Shown here in pieces: positions 1 through 10,538 of a DNA stretch of 64,000 nucleotides. This stretch comes from Erythrocercus mccallii (taxonomy: Eukaryota; Chordata; Aves; Passeriformes; Dicruridae), in assembly GCA_013397435.1 (NCBI GenBank), contig VZRG01001490.1, positions 122,223 to 186,222 on the forward strand, read 5' to 3'. A program made the translations under genes and the position numbers. Under the pieces are notes generated by a model. The model had not been told where the DNA came from. It searched no databases and saw only the letters and a list, made by a program, of their open reading frames with translations. Position 1 is the stretch's first letter. Each line of letters begins with the position of its first letter.

Positions 1-280
1 TGATGGGGACACGATTTGTTAGATCATTAACTCCTTTCACTTTACCTCCGGAGAGTAAACAAGTCAAACGTTAAATATTAGCACCGACTGACTTGACAAC
101 AATTAGTGCTTAATTAATTAGCTGTCCCTCCACCCCCAAGTTAGCACTGAAGGAGCCATTCTCAAAGCAAAGGAAATCAGGGTTATAAGCAAGTGGGAAG
201 AGTCAGGGAGACTCGGAATTGCATCAGTGGCTTCACTAAAACACAGCAGAGCATTAAGAAGATCAGTGTAGGACCCGGCT

Positions 281-443
281 GTCGAGAGAACCTGTGGCTG
301 CCTCATCCCTGGAAATGCCCAAGGCCAAATTGGAAGGGGCTTGGAGCATCAGATCTAGTAGAAGGTGTCCCTACCCATGGCAGGGGTGGGACTGCATGAG
401 ATTTAACCTGCCTTCCAACCCAAATCATGCTGTGATTTTATGA
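281..443 (+). mobile_element. CR1 LINE 3'-end fragment, sense
   Basis: The segment opens with AGAACCTGTGGCTGCC, a divergent form of the CR1 block AGAAGCTGTGGCTGCCCC. It then carries CATCCCTGGAAATGCCCAAG, TTGGAAGGGGCTTGGAGC and the hallmark GTCCCTACCCATGGCAGGGG. It ends in CCTTCCAACCCAAATCATGC followed by TGTGATTTTATGA, the degenerate CR1 terminus. It is 5'-truncated to the last part of ORF2 and the short 3' UTR. No coding capacity remains. An adjoining small open frame is only this repeat read through. Confidence 0.9.
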
Positions 444-1350
444 AATAAAATTTATGAGGGTAATGCTTCACCTTCCTGTTGTTCCTCCCCAAAAACCACC
501 CAGTGACAGCTGGACCCGCTCCCAGACAGGGCTGGAATCACGGCTGCTTTTCTAAAGTGCCTTTTCAATGCCAGCATCATTTCATCTGTACTCTTGTGTG
601 TGTAAAGAGTATTGAAAAAATCATGATTTGGGAAAAAGAAAGACTGCATATGTGTGGCTTGCATTAGGTGTTGTACCAAATGGTAAAAGCAAAACATTCT
701 TCCTAAGAAGGATGAAAGAAAATGCTTTTTATCCCAGATAAAAAGGTTGTAATCGTGGTGGGAGCTTGAGAGCTTGTGAGGAAGAGGTTTGTGCTTCCTC
801 CCTGCTTTGTATGCAGGATGGGATTTCCAGACAGCAGGAAAGAGCCCCTGCAAACGGCATTTGGGAGGGATGATTTTCTCTCCCATTCTGCAAGACAATG
901 CCATCCGAAAATACATTTGAAATTCATTGCAGGCACCACGTTGTGGCATTGAAACAGCTACACTGAAATGGGAATAAAACAGGATTAGCAAAATTAAACC
1001 TCCTGCACCGCCAGAACCTGCAGAGTTTGCTTGTGGCCATGAATACCCAACAAAAAGACTACTAAAAATTAATTATAAACAGACGAACACCAGTGCTGCT
1101 CTCTTGGAGGAGCTTCCAGTGCTTCCTAATCCCTGAGACAGTGATGCTCAGTTGCTCTGAGAGACTCCAGCAAGGAGTAACTCCAGCAGGAATGCCATGG
1201 GAATAAGCTGCTAGCAAACAGTCTCGGGATACTTTGGGGCTGTAACCTGGTTACCTTTTCATCTATTTCATCCTTCCCCTGAAAGTGCAGGACACGCTCC
1301 CATCACAGGAGGGAACTGCTCCACATGAAGGGCAAACAGAGCCACAGGGG
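444..1350. other. Unique non-coding sequence, nothing recognised
   Basis: No repeat or RNA gene was recognised. A 179-codon open frame on the minus strand (452-991) has no motif I know and no start or splice context that sets it apart from chance. Short alternating GT tracts lie near 594-602. Confidence 0.5.
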
Positions 1351-1452
1351 AGGTCGGGAATGGGTCACTGTGGCCTTGGTAGTGCTGGGGAATGGTTGGA
1401 CTCCACGACTTTGGAGGGCTTTTCCAACCTTAATGATTCCGTGATTCTATGA
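1351..1452 (+). mobile_element. CR1 LINE 3' terminus, sense (older 3'-end type)
   Basis: GGGTCACTGTGGCCTTGG, then AATGGTTGGACTCCACGACT, TTGGAGGGCTTTTCCAACCT and TAATGATTCCGTGATTCTATGA form a CR1 end of the kind 'GGGTCAGTGGTGGCCTTGG ... TTCCAACCTTAATGATTCTATGA'. This differs from the commoner CCCATGGCAGGG ending elsewhere in the window. Only the last ~100 bp survive. Confidence 0.85.
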
Positions 1453-1624
1453 GCGTGTCCCCCACCCCTGGGAATCAGGAATCACCACATCTCCAAACTC
1501 CCACAGACACAGGACACCAGGAACATCTCATCCCACTGTTTTCCTCCATCAGTGGTTTACTTTGTGCCTTTGGAAACACCGTGACCAGATCCCCCCATCT
1601 CCATAGGGGGGTTTGCAACCCCCA

Positions 1625-1680
1625 CCATCATGGTTGGAAAAGATCTCCAAGATCATCAAGTCCAACCTCTGACCCAATAA
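1625..1680 (-). mobile_element. CR1 LINE 3' terminus, antisense, short
   Basis: ATCATGGTTGGAAAAGATCT followed by CCAAGATCATCAAGTCCAAC is the reverse complement of a CR1 end of the 'GGTTGGACTTGATGATCTT' type. A second copy of the same type lies at 34745-34805. Only the terminal ~55 bp is recognisable. Confidence 0.7.
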
Positions 1681-2613
1681 AAAACCTAAAAGAATAAAGA
1701 AGGCACGGGAAATCCAGGATTTTCCCTATCATTATCTTTTCAGAACAAAGGAAAGAAATGTTTACAAACAGAAAAATAAATCTATTTTGCAGGGTATTTA
1801 AAACAGTGACATGGACAGGTGAGTCTTTCAGGCTCTCCAAAAATTAAATAGTAGCTCTAAACTTGAAAAGAAAAGAGTATAAAAGAGTATACAATGGAAA
1901 TGGGAGCTGTTCTGAACAACAGATAGTTTTCCATTTTCTTTCAAGTCATTCCTTGTGTCAAGGCGATTTTCCCTTTAAACTCCCACTGCCTTGTTTTTTG
2001 TGGCACTGGGATGCAATGCCTTTTGAGAGACCCATTCCTAACACTCTGGAGAGAGGGTGGTATGTTTTCTATGTGCCATAAGTCATTTATTTCACATCAG
2101 GTGGCACAGAACCAACATGAGAGAGTATGAACAAAGAAAAGAGATACTTTTCTTCCTTGACCTGCACGTCACCTCTTTAAATGAATTTTATACAAATTGC
2201 ATGCTAATAATATTCAGCCAAAGTCTCCTTGAACATGAAAAGGCCTCCTGACCTTACACTCCATGCAAATTCCACTAATTTTCTGACAATTTTTCACTTA
2301 AGTCATTTGAAGCTTGACCCTCACTTGGGATCCGCCAAACAATAATTAAATTACCTTCCAATTCATCTGTTAAAGGTTAATTTAGGCAATTTACAAGGGT
2401 ATGTCCCACCTTTCCCCAAAAAAGTCTGGGACAGTGGGCACAAGCTTGGAGATTAGTTTCCACAATGAGCAACTTCTTTAATTTATTCCTTTTTTAGCAA
2501 CACCTTAACTTAAGAGTTGATTGAACATCTCTCAGGTGAAGCAAAATATGAACCTGTTATGGAAATGTAACAGGGCTATATGTAATGTGAATACATCAGG
2601 TTGACACATGGAA
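1681..2613. other. Unique AT-rich sequence with a TAAT-rich stretch
   Basis: No gene or repeat was recognised. Between about 2262 and 2400 there is a run of homeodomain-like TAAT/ATTA cores, for example CACTAATTTTC, AATAATTAAATTACC and GGTTAATTTAGGC. It looks more structured than the flanks and is noted as a candidate regulatory or conserved element without proof. Confidence 0.35.
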
Positions 2614-2751
2614 ACCCAAACTAGTTTGGGCGGGAAAGACCTTAAAAATCATCTAGCTCCAACCTCTGCCATAGGCAGGGACACCTTCCCTGGAATTCCC
2701 ATCCCAGGAATTGCTTTCTCCTCTCCAGGTGAACACCCCAGCTCTCCCACC
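2614..2751 (-). mobile_element. CR1 LINE fragment, antisense, internally deleted
   Basis: AGTTTGGGCGGGAAAGACCT starts the reverse-complement CR1 3' end. CTGCCATAGGCAGGGACACC follows. After CTTCCCTGGAATTCCCATCC the copy jumps to CTTTCTCCTCTCCAGGTGAA and CACCCCAGCTCTCCC, which belong roughly 200 bp further upstream in CR1. The middle (the block around CCAGGGATCCAGGGGCAGCC) is missing, so this copy carries an internal deletion in addition to 5' truncation. Confidence 0.8.
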
Positions 2752-3499
2752 TGATGTCAACCTCCCTCCCAGTGGAGGGAAAGAACTAAACCTCATGGAA
2801 ATGCCTTGGAGCAAGGGATTTCACTACAGCACCTGACCTTCCTGACCTCACAAACTAGCAAAGGGAAAACAAAGCTGATCCCGAAAATTTACAGTCCTAC
2901 AGCATCTTCCATCAGATCCCCCTCCAAACCAGGATAGAAGCACTCAGATCTTCACTGAGGAGACACAGGAGAGTATCCTGGGAGACAAAATCCCAAGGAG
3001 CCACATTCCCATCACCTACTGTTTCCTCTGAAATGAAGAACTAAATAAATCCACACGCTTCCAATCGAGAAAAGCCTGACATCTCTAACAGCAACAAGCC
3101 CTTTTGTCTTCACTGTATGAAAAATGAAATGGATAATTTATAAGCACAAACCAGCTCTTGATTTTGGAATTTGCTGACCTCAAACTGACCAAAAAATAAA
3201 TGCTGAGGCAGGAAAAATCTTGACCTTTCGTTTGCTAAAGTTTATGATCTGCTTAAAAGCCAGAGGATCAAAAAAATTATAATTGAGTTATTAATTCAAT
3301 TTAATATTATAGACTGCATATTGAAATATTGTAAAGGAAATCCCTGTCCTCCCTGAAAAGGACTAGGAGGATGGGATCACTTGTTGCACAGGTGAACCTG
3401 AACGTGAGTAGCAAAATATCTGCACATTGTGTTTGCCTATTTGAATCAGGCAGAGCTTACACAAACACCCCTCTGAGACTAATTAAATGAGAAATTATT
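2752..3499. other. Unique non-coding sequence, nothing recognised
   Basis: AT-leaning sequence with no repeat, RNA gene or convincing open frame. A strongly AT-rich patch with short TAAT cores is seen around 3265-3335. Confidence 0.45.
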
Positions 3500-3640
3500 G
3501 AATCATAGACTCACAGACTGGTTTGGATTGGGAGGACCTTAAAGCTCACACAGTTCCAACCCCCTGCCATGGGCAGGGACACCTTCCACCAGACCAGGTT
3601 ATTCCAAGCTCCATTCAACTTGGCCTTGAACCAGCTCCCC
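3500..3640 (-). mobile_element. CR1 LINE 3'-end fragment, antisense
   Basis: AATCATAGACTCACAGACTG, TTTGGATTGGGAGGACCTTA, CCCCTGCCATGGGCAGGGAC and ACCTTCCACCAGACCAGGTT are the antisense CR1 terminus in order. Homology fades after TTGGCCTTGAACCAGCTCC, which may be a younger junction or divergence. Confidence 0.9.
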
Positions 3641-4338
3641 CACAAGAAATTTCAGAATGAGAAAAACCAAAAGATTCTGGCACAGCTGGGGCTATATTAA
3701 CTTGTTTCCAGAGAAGAAAATGTCTCAATGCAGATGAATTCCTTGCTGCAAATTCACAGCTTTTTATCTGCAAGTCTGATGGGTTTCACCAGCAGGTAAC
3801 CAATAAATACATGTATTTTTTAAAAGATCTAACATATCTGCCCCAGTGAGTCCCAAACCACTATCAGCAGTTCTCAAACGACTTCCTTGATATATTCCTA
3901 TTAATTTCTCTAACTTGAGGCCTTGCTGACTTTCCCTTTGGAGATGAACCCTGCTGTACTCTTGTACTCAGTGGTCTCCGACTGAGCCACGGCCTCCTCC
4001 AGCTGATTATATCCATTCTTTTATCTTCCCTATCCTACTTCATTAGGTTCTGCTGAAAAGGCTTCCTGGAACACACAGCTTGAAGACACTTCTCCCTGCT
4101 CCTTCCTTTCCACAAGCACTGCCTTGGGAGATTGGGCTGGCCACCAGGAAAAGTCTGGATTATAATCATCTACCCCGCAACATCACCCAGTCATTACAAA
4201 AAAACAAACCAAAATATTCTTAGTTATCTTTCTTATCTGAGTCTTCTCAAGCTGCTTTAGACCTTTCCCCCAGCCAATCACTGCTCCTTCTCCTAAGAGA
4301 AGCTTAGGGTTCAAGGGTGAGCCCACTGGAAGCACTGG
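3641..4338. other. Unique non-coding sequence, nothing recognised
   Basis: No repeat family or exon could be recognised. Pyrimidine-rich patches are present without a matching donor or coding frame. Confidence 0.4.
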
Positions 4339-4450
4339 AATCCCTGGAAGTGTTCAGGGAACACGGGTCAGTGGTGGCCTTGGCCTGGGTTCACAGTTGG
4401 ATTCAATGGTCTCAGAGAACTTTTCCAGCCTAAATTATTCCATGATTCTA
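4339..4450 (+). mobile_element. CR1 LINE 3' terminus, sense (older type)
   Basis: ATCCCTGGAAGTGTTCAGGG, ACGGGTCAGTGGTGGCCTTG, GTTGGATTCAATGGTCTCAG and TTATTCCATGATTCTA give an end of the same broad type as 1351-1452, with different point changes. It is 5'-truncated and non-coding. Confidence 0.85.
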
Positions 4451-6009
4451 AGGTAAACCAGACCATACTGGCAGGACCAAGATTCAGGTGTAATACCCAT
4501 TTTCCATCACATTATCCTCAAAGAGAAGCTTTAATTTATGTTTGCTCCAAAGTTTCCAATCACTACCACTAATTACCCTCCCTCCATTTTCATAATTACT
4601 CCCCCCAAAATGGAAGAATCCCTTTGAAGCCATATCCTGAATATTGAAAACATCACTCCTACCCATGGATTGCAACAGGATAAACATCTAAATTTGTCTG
4701 GAAGTCGATCACACCATATAAAGTTGGCACATCAGCATTACAATATTCCTGGAATTAAAATCAGATGAGGGCAGAGATGTCCTTTTAATGACAGATGGGT
4801 CCGGCTTCCCTGGGCTTTATTTGGTCAAATCCACTGTGCTGCAGGTTTTGGCTGTAATTTATCACTTCCAGCCACGGCTGTTCCTCAGTGTTCTCTAGCA
4901 ATCTTCACCTAGCTCTTGTTTTCTGGTCACTTCTGGGATTTCTGCTCTGGTCAAGACTGCCAACCCAAGGCAGGGTTGAAGAGCAGCTCCTGTCCCACTT
5001 TCCCATCAGGCAGCAGAGCAAATCTCTCCCTGTCCTCTCCTCTTCCTCTGCTCACGTTGACAGATGGACCCAGATGGGGTTTAGAGACTGGGAAACAGGA
5101 AGATGAACAGAGCAAACAGAGGGGATCAATCCTCCCTAATAGTCCCTTCTTCCTTAAATATTTTGAAATCTTCATTCTGAAACAAAGCAGTACCACGGAA
5201 GATGAAGGAGGGCCCAGACTAAATCTGTCAGCAGAAAGGGAGCTTTGGCAAGAAGTTTGTTTATCATCGTCTTTTTGTAATTTCATGTTGGCAAGAGGCT
5301 CTGTGTTAACAAGCCCAGGAGCCTGAAAGTCTTTTCCATCCATAGGACAGACAGACAGTGGCATTCCCTCACTCCATTTGGAAACCAGGCTACGTGGAAA
5401 GAGAAAAAGAGACTCCAGATTTATGTTGGGCTTGATGTGCCCCACCAAAACCCAGAAAAGATATGGGGCAACTTGGTACCACTTGAAAAATAAGCAAAAG
5501 AAGTTGCCGAATTTTTGGGGGAAAGCTGCCAAGTGATGAACAAAAAGAACTCAAATTAAGAAATTAAGAAATTAAGAAATTCACAACAATCATAGGCAGT
5601 GCTCAGGCAGGGGTTTAACTTCCTAAGGAAATATGGGACAGCTCAGTCTTAAAAAAAAAACAGGGATGCACACCAAAGGCAGTGGTGTTGCAATTATTAT
5701 TACAGGCCTTCAAAATAAAGATTGTTCAAAGTGAAAATATGAAATTAAATACTTGTTTGAAATGTAACAGACTCACTTCATCATGTCCAGCCCTCAAAGA
5801 CTGAAGTGGAGATCAACTGTTCTACAGCTCACTCCCCTCCCCTTGCCCACAACAGCTTGGCACTGTTTTCCCAAAGGTTAAGCAGTGCTGGTAGGGATCA
5901 CTGCCTGGTCACCACATCCCAAATCCAAGGGTCTCCATGACCACCCTGTGCCATGTTCCTGGGCAGAAGAGCCATCTTTCAACACCCTTCTCCCTATCAG
6001 GAATGCTGA
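4451..6009. other. Unique non-coding sequence with a short tandem repeat
   Basis: No gene or mobile element was recognised. It contains the 8-bp tandem array at 5553-5581. A 193-codon open frame on the minus strand (4951-5532) matches no family I know, and the opposite strand is also open for 136 codons here, so composition is the likely cause. Confidence 0.45.
5553..5581. repeat. Short tandem repeat, unit AAATTAAG, about 3.6 copies
   Basis: AAATTAAG is repeated head to tail three times and followed by a partial fourth copy. The copies are identical, so the array is probably recent or slippage-prone. Confidence 0.9.
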
Positions 6010-6146
6010 TATCCTTCCAGGCCAGGCTGGAGGGGGCTTGGAGTAACCTGAGCCAGGGGAGGTGTCCCTGCCCATGGCAGTGGGTGGCACTGGATGAGCT
6101 TTAAACTCCCTCCCAACCCAAGCCAGTCTGGGATTCCATGATTCTG
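6010..6146 (+). mobile_element. CR1 LINE 3'-end fragment, sense
   Basis: TCCTTCCAGGCCAGGCTGG, GGGCTTGGAGTAACCTGAGC, GGTGTCCCTGCCCATGGCAG, GGGTGGCACTGGATGAGCTT and CCCAACCCAAGCCAGTCTGG, ending GATTCCATGATTCTG. This is the dominant CR1 type of the window, reduced to its last ~135 bp. Confidence 0.92.
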
Positions 6147-7127
6147 CACCTATGCCCTACTGCTCTAGTATTTATCCAACTCACATCCTGCTGGAATTCT
6201 GTCCTACTTGGCATTTCTTTCATAGACTCTGAGCCTAATCCTGCAGAAACAGGCAGTAAAACAATACATAATCAGCAAAACAGAAAGCAAGCTTACACAG
6301 ATGACCGTGATAGAAATCTTTAAATGAAGGCTACAGATGTCTGTAAAGCTGTCCTAAGCCTCAAACACAAGTCAAACATTCCATACAGGAATTACCAGAG
6401 GTTAGTGGCAGACACTGCATAAGGGACAGGAGCCAGTGCATGTACAGAATGATCTCTAACACATGCAATATGCACTCAATTAGCATATTCATATTTCATA
6501 ACCACTGGAAAAGCCAAGATTTTTCCAGCTTGCCATTACACAGGATTTTGCAGTGCTTTTATTCACCTAAACACTCTTTCAGGTTTCCAGTGAATACACC
6601 CAGCCCAGGAAGCCAAAACCAGGAATGTTTTTGCAGCAACACAAAGGAAAGGGCTGAAAGGCCACAGCAAGTCAACAATTAACGCTTTTCACAGATTTCT
6701 GGACATACCTTCCCCAAATAAAGAGTGGGAAGAGAAGTTTGAAGGAGCTTACAGCTTCCAGTTTATATCAGGAAAAAAAGAAGTACTAAATCCCCAGCCT
6801 ATGACAGCTGGAAAACTCAGCTTTGCTTCCTTGTTTTCCATCAGGGAAATTGGTTTGGGCAATGAATGGCATGGCAGAAATTGCAGAGCAGCCATTCCCT
6901 TCTCCCTTAAAATAACAGTGAGTGCTGACAGCAAAAAAAAACAGTTAAAAAAGTCCTGGGAGGCTCTCGGAAATGTTTAAAAGGAAAAGCTTAGTCTGAA
7001 GCAGCCAAGCAAATATCAGCCTTCCCATGTGAACATCTGTACTCATCTCAAACCGATCCCTCCTGGCTGCAAGGTCAAGGAGCCACTTGAAAACCCAGGG
7101 CTTCAGCATCCACGTGTGGGTTAAACA
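6147..7127. other. Unique non-coding sequence, nothing recognised
   Basis: AT-leaning, with an A-run near 6930 (AGCAAAAAAAAACAG). No repeat family, RNA gene or exon is supported. Confidence 0.45.
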
Positions 7128-7436
7128 ATCACGGAATCACAGAATGGTTTGGGTTGGGAGTGACCTTGAAAATCCTCCAATTCCACCCATTCCATGGGCA
7201 GGGACACCTTCCATTATCCCAGGGCGCTCCAAGCCCCAATGTCCAACCTGGCCCACGACACTTCCACAGATCCAGGGGCAGCCACAGCTGCTCTGGGCAC
7301 CCTGTGCCACGGCCCCACCACCCTCACAGGGAAGAATTCCTTCCCAATATCCCATCTAATCCTGCCCTCTGCCAGTGGGAAGCCATTCCCTGTGTCCTGT
7401 CCCTCCATGCCTTGTCCCAAGTCCCTCTCCAGCACT
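7128..7436 (-). mobile_element. CR1 LINE 3' portion, antisense, ~310 bp
   Basis: It begins ATCACGGAATCACAGAATGG and TTTGGGTTGGGAGTGACCTT, the antisense CR1 terminus. The standard blocks follow: CATGGGCAGGGACACCTTCC, GATCCAGGGGCAGCCACAGC, TTCCCAATATCCCATCTAAT, CCCTGTGTCCTGTCCCTCCA. It stops in GTCCCTCTCCAGCACT. Read on the minus strand, the frame still shows ORF2 carboxy-terminal features such as WDIGKEFFPVR. It is 5'-truncated with an intact 3' end. Confidence 0.95.
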
Positions 7437-9450
7437 GTTGGTGCAGTGCCAGGGGAACATTTGTTTCCAAGTTTAACAATTCCATGACTGTACCTATGAC
7501 TGATAATTTAATTATTCTTAGAATTCAGTGTTGATTTTACAACACATTCAGGTGTAGCGAGAATAAACCCACCTGGTTTAAGCACACAGAGTTGCCTGTA
7601 GCTTCATATTATAAACTCTACAGAGACAAAGCCTTCTTATACTGCACAAAAGATCCCAGCACACATTACACAGCAATTCCATGATTTACAGTGCACATCC
7701 TTATTTGTGCCTTTTTGAAAAAGAAGAAAAAAAATCAGGCCTTTGATTTGCAACAATTTGTGACACATTTCTTTTCATGCTGATAAGCCTCATCTCTGTA
7801 CATAATAAGGCTTTTTTCTGCTATCATTTCTCCCTAACAATTCAATTTTCATCTTAAATGAACTCTATCAATCATACAACAGGTGCACATCACCTACTCA
7901 AGAGACAGATTTCCTTTCTCCAGATTTCTCTGTCCTCTGACAATGCCCAAATTGATAATAACTATGATAAAACCCCCAGTCTGGTAGGGGACTAATTTTG
8001 GTAAGATTCTCTCTGTTTTTTAATGAATTCACAAGTTTTTTTCCATGCCTGGGAAATAAACTCAGTATTCCCAGAAGATGTTTTGTGAAATACTGGTGGC
8101 ATGTTTTTTATTTCTTTAATAAACAACAGCAACTGAGTTCCTGGTTTCTGTTCAATGATTAATTCAGCTTTAAGAGATTATTCCAACAGCAAGGAAGAAC
8201 TAGCAGAGGATCTAGAAGAAATTAAATATATAATAAGCAGCCCAGCAGGCAGCACATGTGGGTAAGAGAGAAACCAGACTGGATGTGCATCCTCTGGAAG
8301 TGCAGTCCTAAGATGTTGGACAATGTGACCGGCACAGGGAACACAGGGAAAGCACAGGGTAGGGTCTGGGCAATCTTCACAGGAATTGCCAGGCAACAGG
8401 AGCGAAAAAAATGTCCTTGAGGGAAGGAAAAGGAGGGCAAATTGTAGAGTAGCCAGAGCCTCTATGATCTGGAGAGCCTGGGAATACGCACTTCAGAAAG
8501 AACAAATGTTACACAGCAAGACACTTCCTCAAGGTCCCCCTTTCTCTATATTTTTTTTTCCCAAACTGACTCCTTTCAATAACTATAAAACAATCTGGTT
8601 ATTCCTTTTCAATTAATAATATTCCTTTAATCACATTTATAATATATAATTAATATTTTCACTTTTTACCTACGTGAATTTAAACAGAATGATGCCTGTA
8701 CTTAGAATCAGAGCACAGTGAACGACACTCTATAAAGTATTTCCACATAAATTTCCCAGGGCACAGGTGTCCCTCACTGGCATTACTGGGGCTGTGCTAT
8801 CCCACCAGCATCTCTCAATGTGCAAAACATCACTAGTGCAATTACAAAGGAAGATGGAAGACACACAAAACAGGCAGAGGAAGATGCATTTCACACCCCT
8901 CTGTTTCCTCTGGAAATTAAAACCCAGCTGTGCCCAGATTTTGGTATCAGCACAACTGTCAGATTTGTCCTCCCAGTGTGGCTGAGGGCTATGGAAATGC
9001 AATTACAAATGGTTTTAGGGTGGCACTTTTAATTTCCCCTTCAGGCAGGCTGTTTGCCACAGGCAGCAGTTCATCTGTGTGTTCCGTGGGTGTTTAAGCC
9101 CTCGGCAGAGGAAGCCCAGGTTTCCCCTGCTCCCACTCTTAGTTTTTAAATGAACATGAGCCTGCAGGTATTTCCAGCTCGGTGTGGATGAGCTGAGGTG
9201 AAGCTGCCATTGATGTTCTCAAATCCCTCCTTTGTTCAGCTCAGCCAACGCTAAAAGCAGCTCTAAAAACATGAAATGTGTGCCTGCACCTCTCCTAGTC
9301 TTTTATCTGATGTAAAATACCTGTCCACTGGCTGGAAAGAGAAAGGGAGGTCTGATGCTGAAGGACAGGAATATCATTTTGGAAGGATTTTATCCTGCAT
9401 TTTCACGGGAGAACACAACATCTTGGAAGAAGCAAAATATTATTATTAGC
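7437..9450. other. Unique sequence, possible conserved regulatory stretch near 7.7-8.0 kb
   Basis: No gene or repeat was recognised. About 7690-7990 is AT-rich and motif-dense. It holds GATAAG at 7782-7787, an inverted AGGTG-CACAT-CACCT at 7881-7895 that resembles a bipartite ZEB/SNAI E-box, and two TGATAA sites near 7953 and 7964. This is pattern-level evidence only. Confidence 0.35.
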
Positions 9451-9648
9451 AAAAGGTTCTTCACCCAGATGGAGCACTGAGCAGGGTCCCCAGGGAATGG
9501 GCACAGCCCCAAGGCTGCCAGAGCTCCAGGATGCTCCACAATGCTCTCAGGCACAGCATGGGATTGTTGGGGTGTCTGTGCAGGGCCAGGAGTTGGATTT
9601 TGATGCTCATAGGTTCTTTCCAGCTCAGGATATTCCATGATTCTATAA
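9451..9648 (+). mobile_element. CR1 LINE 3' portion, sense (GGATATTCCATGATTCTAT type)
   Basis: AAAAGGTTCTTCACCCAGAT, CAGGGTCCCCAGGGAATGGG, CACAATGCTCTCAGGCACAG, GTGTCTGTGCAGGGCCAGGA and CCAGCTCAGGATATTCCATG define a distinct CR1 family whose end reads 'CTTCCAACTCAGGATATTCTATGA'. The piece at 36135-36219 belongs to the same family. The antisense of this copy lies inside a 222-codon open frame (9390-10058, minus) that I regard as accidental. Confidence 0.88.
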
Positions 9649-10260
9649 TCTGTCAAGGCAGCCTTGTAGAAGGAACAGAGCAGAACTCCCATCCCCACCA
9701 TAGCAGCAGCTCCACAGCTACACTCCTGAGCTCTTGCTGACCCGGGGCTTGTAATCTCCGTCTGCTGAGGCGTGTTTGATACAAATGCTAAAACTCCTGA
9801 TTTGCAATTCACTGCTGCCATCTGATCCTGAAAATCTTCTGCAGACATCGGAGCAGGGAAACAGAGAACTGAACATGAGACAGAACTGCTCAGGCTGTGC
9901 TGCCAATTACCAGCAATTAAGAGGGCACTCAAAGAAGTCCTCATCAACCCCTGAACCACCTTGGAATTTGGAGCTGGCATCCCTGACAAGCTTCCCGTGC
10001 CTCTCCAGCCTTCTGCATCCCACTGTGTGCAGCCTGTCATCCTGTGGCTCTTGGACAATGTGTGCCATGGGTTATTGATTGCAGCAGAGGACTGTCCATG
10101 CTGGGGAGGAAGCTTCCAAGGAACTTTGCTCCACAGGTGCCATGTGAACGAACAGGATCGCTCCAGAACAACCAGAAGAACACTGTAGTTCCAGATCCTA
10201 CATTAAAATGCCAGCTGAGGGCTTTTGTGACAGTCTAACAGGTCAACTGGATATAGTGTA
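9649..10260. other. Unique non-coding sequence, nothing recognised
   Basis: Moderately GC-rich sequence, with overlapping open frames on both strands and no recognisable domain. Confidence 0.4.
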
Positions 10261-10538
10261 TTATGGAATCCCAGACTTTGGGTTGGAAGGGACCTTAAAA
10301 ACCCTCCAGTCCCACCCCCTGCCATGGGCAGGGACACCTTCCACTATCCCAGGTTGCTCCAAACCGTGTCCAACCTGGCTTGGAACACTTCCAGGGATCC
10401 AGGGGCAGCCACAGCTTCTCTGGACACCCTGTGCCAGGGCCTCCCCACCCTCACAGGGAGGAATTCCTTCCCAATATCTAATCTAAATTCATCCTCCTTC
10501 AGTTTAAAACCATTCCACTCTTGTCCTATCCCCTGTGC
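10261..10538 (-). mobile_element. CR1 LINE 3' portion, antisense, intermediate family
   Basis: TTATGGAATCCCAGACTTTG, GGGTTGGAAGGGACCTTAAA, CCCTGCCATGGGCAGGGACA, CCACAGCTTCTCTGGACACC and GGGAGGAATTCCTTCCCAAT follow the CR1 order. The inner end, TCTAAATTCATCCTCCTTCA then GTTTAAAACCATTCC, is the AT-richer ORF2 version (GGTTTTAAACTG). This links the GC-rich and classic CR1 forms. On the minus strand the frame keeps FKLKE and FRLDIGKEF segments of the ORF2 tail. Confidence 0.95.

Noticed and set aside
4951..5532. 193-codon open frame on the minus strand
   Set aside because: No recognised domain or splice context. A second long frame is open on the other strand, so base composition is the likely cause.
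9390..10058. 222-codon open frame on the minus strand, longest in the window
   Set aside because: It runs antisense through the CR1 copy at 9451-9648, has no domain, and the opposite strand is also widely open.
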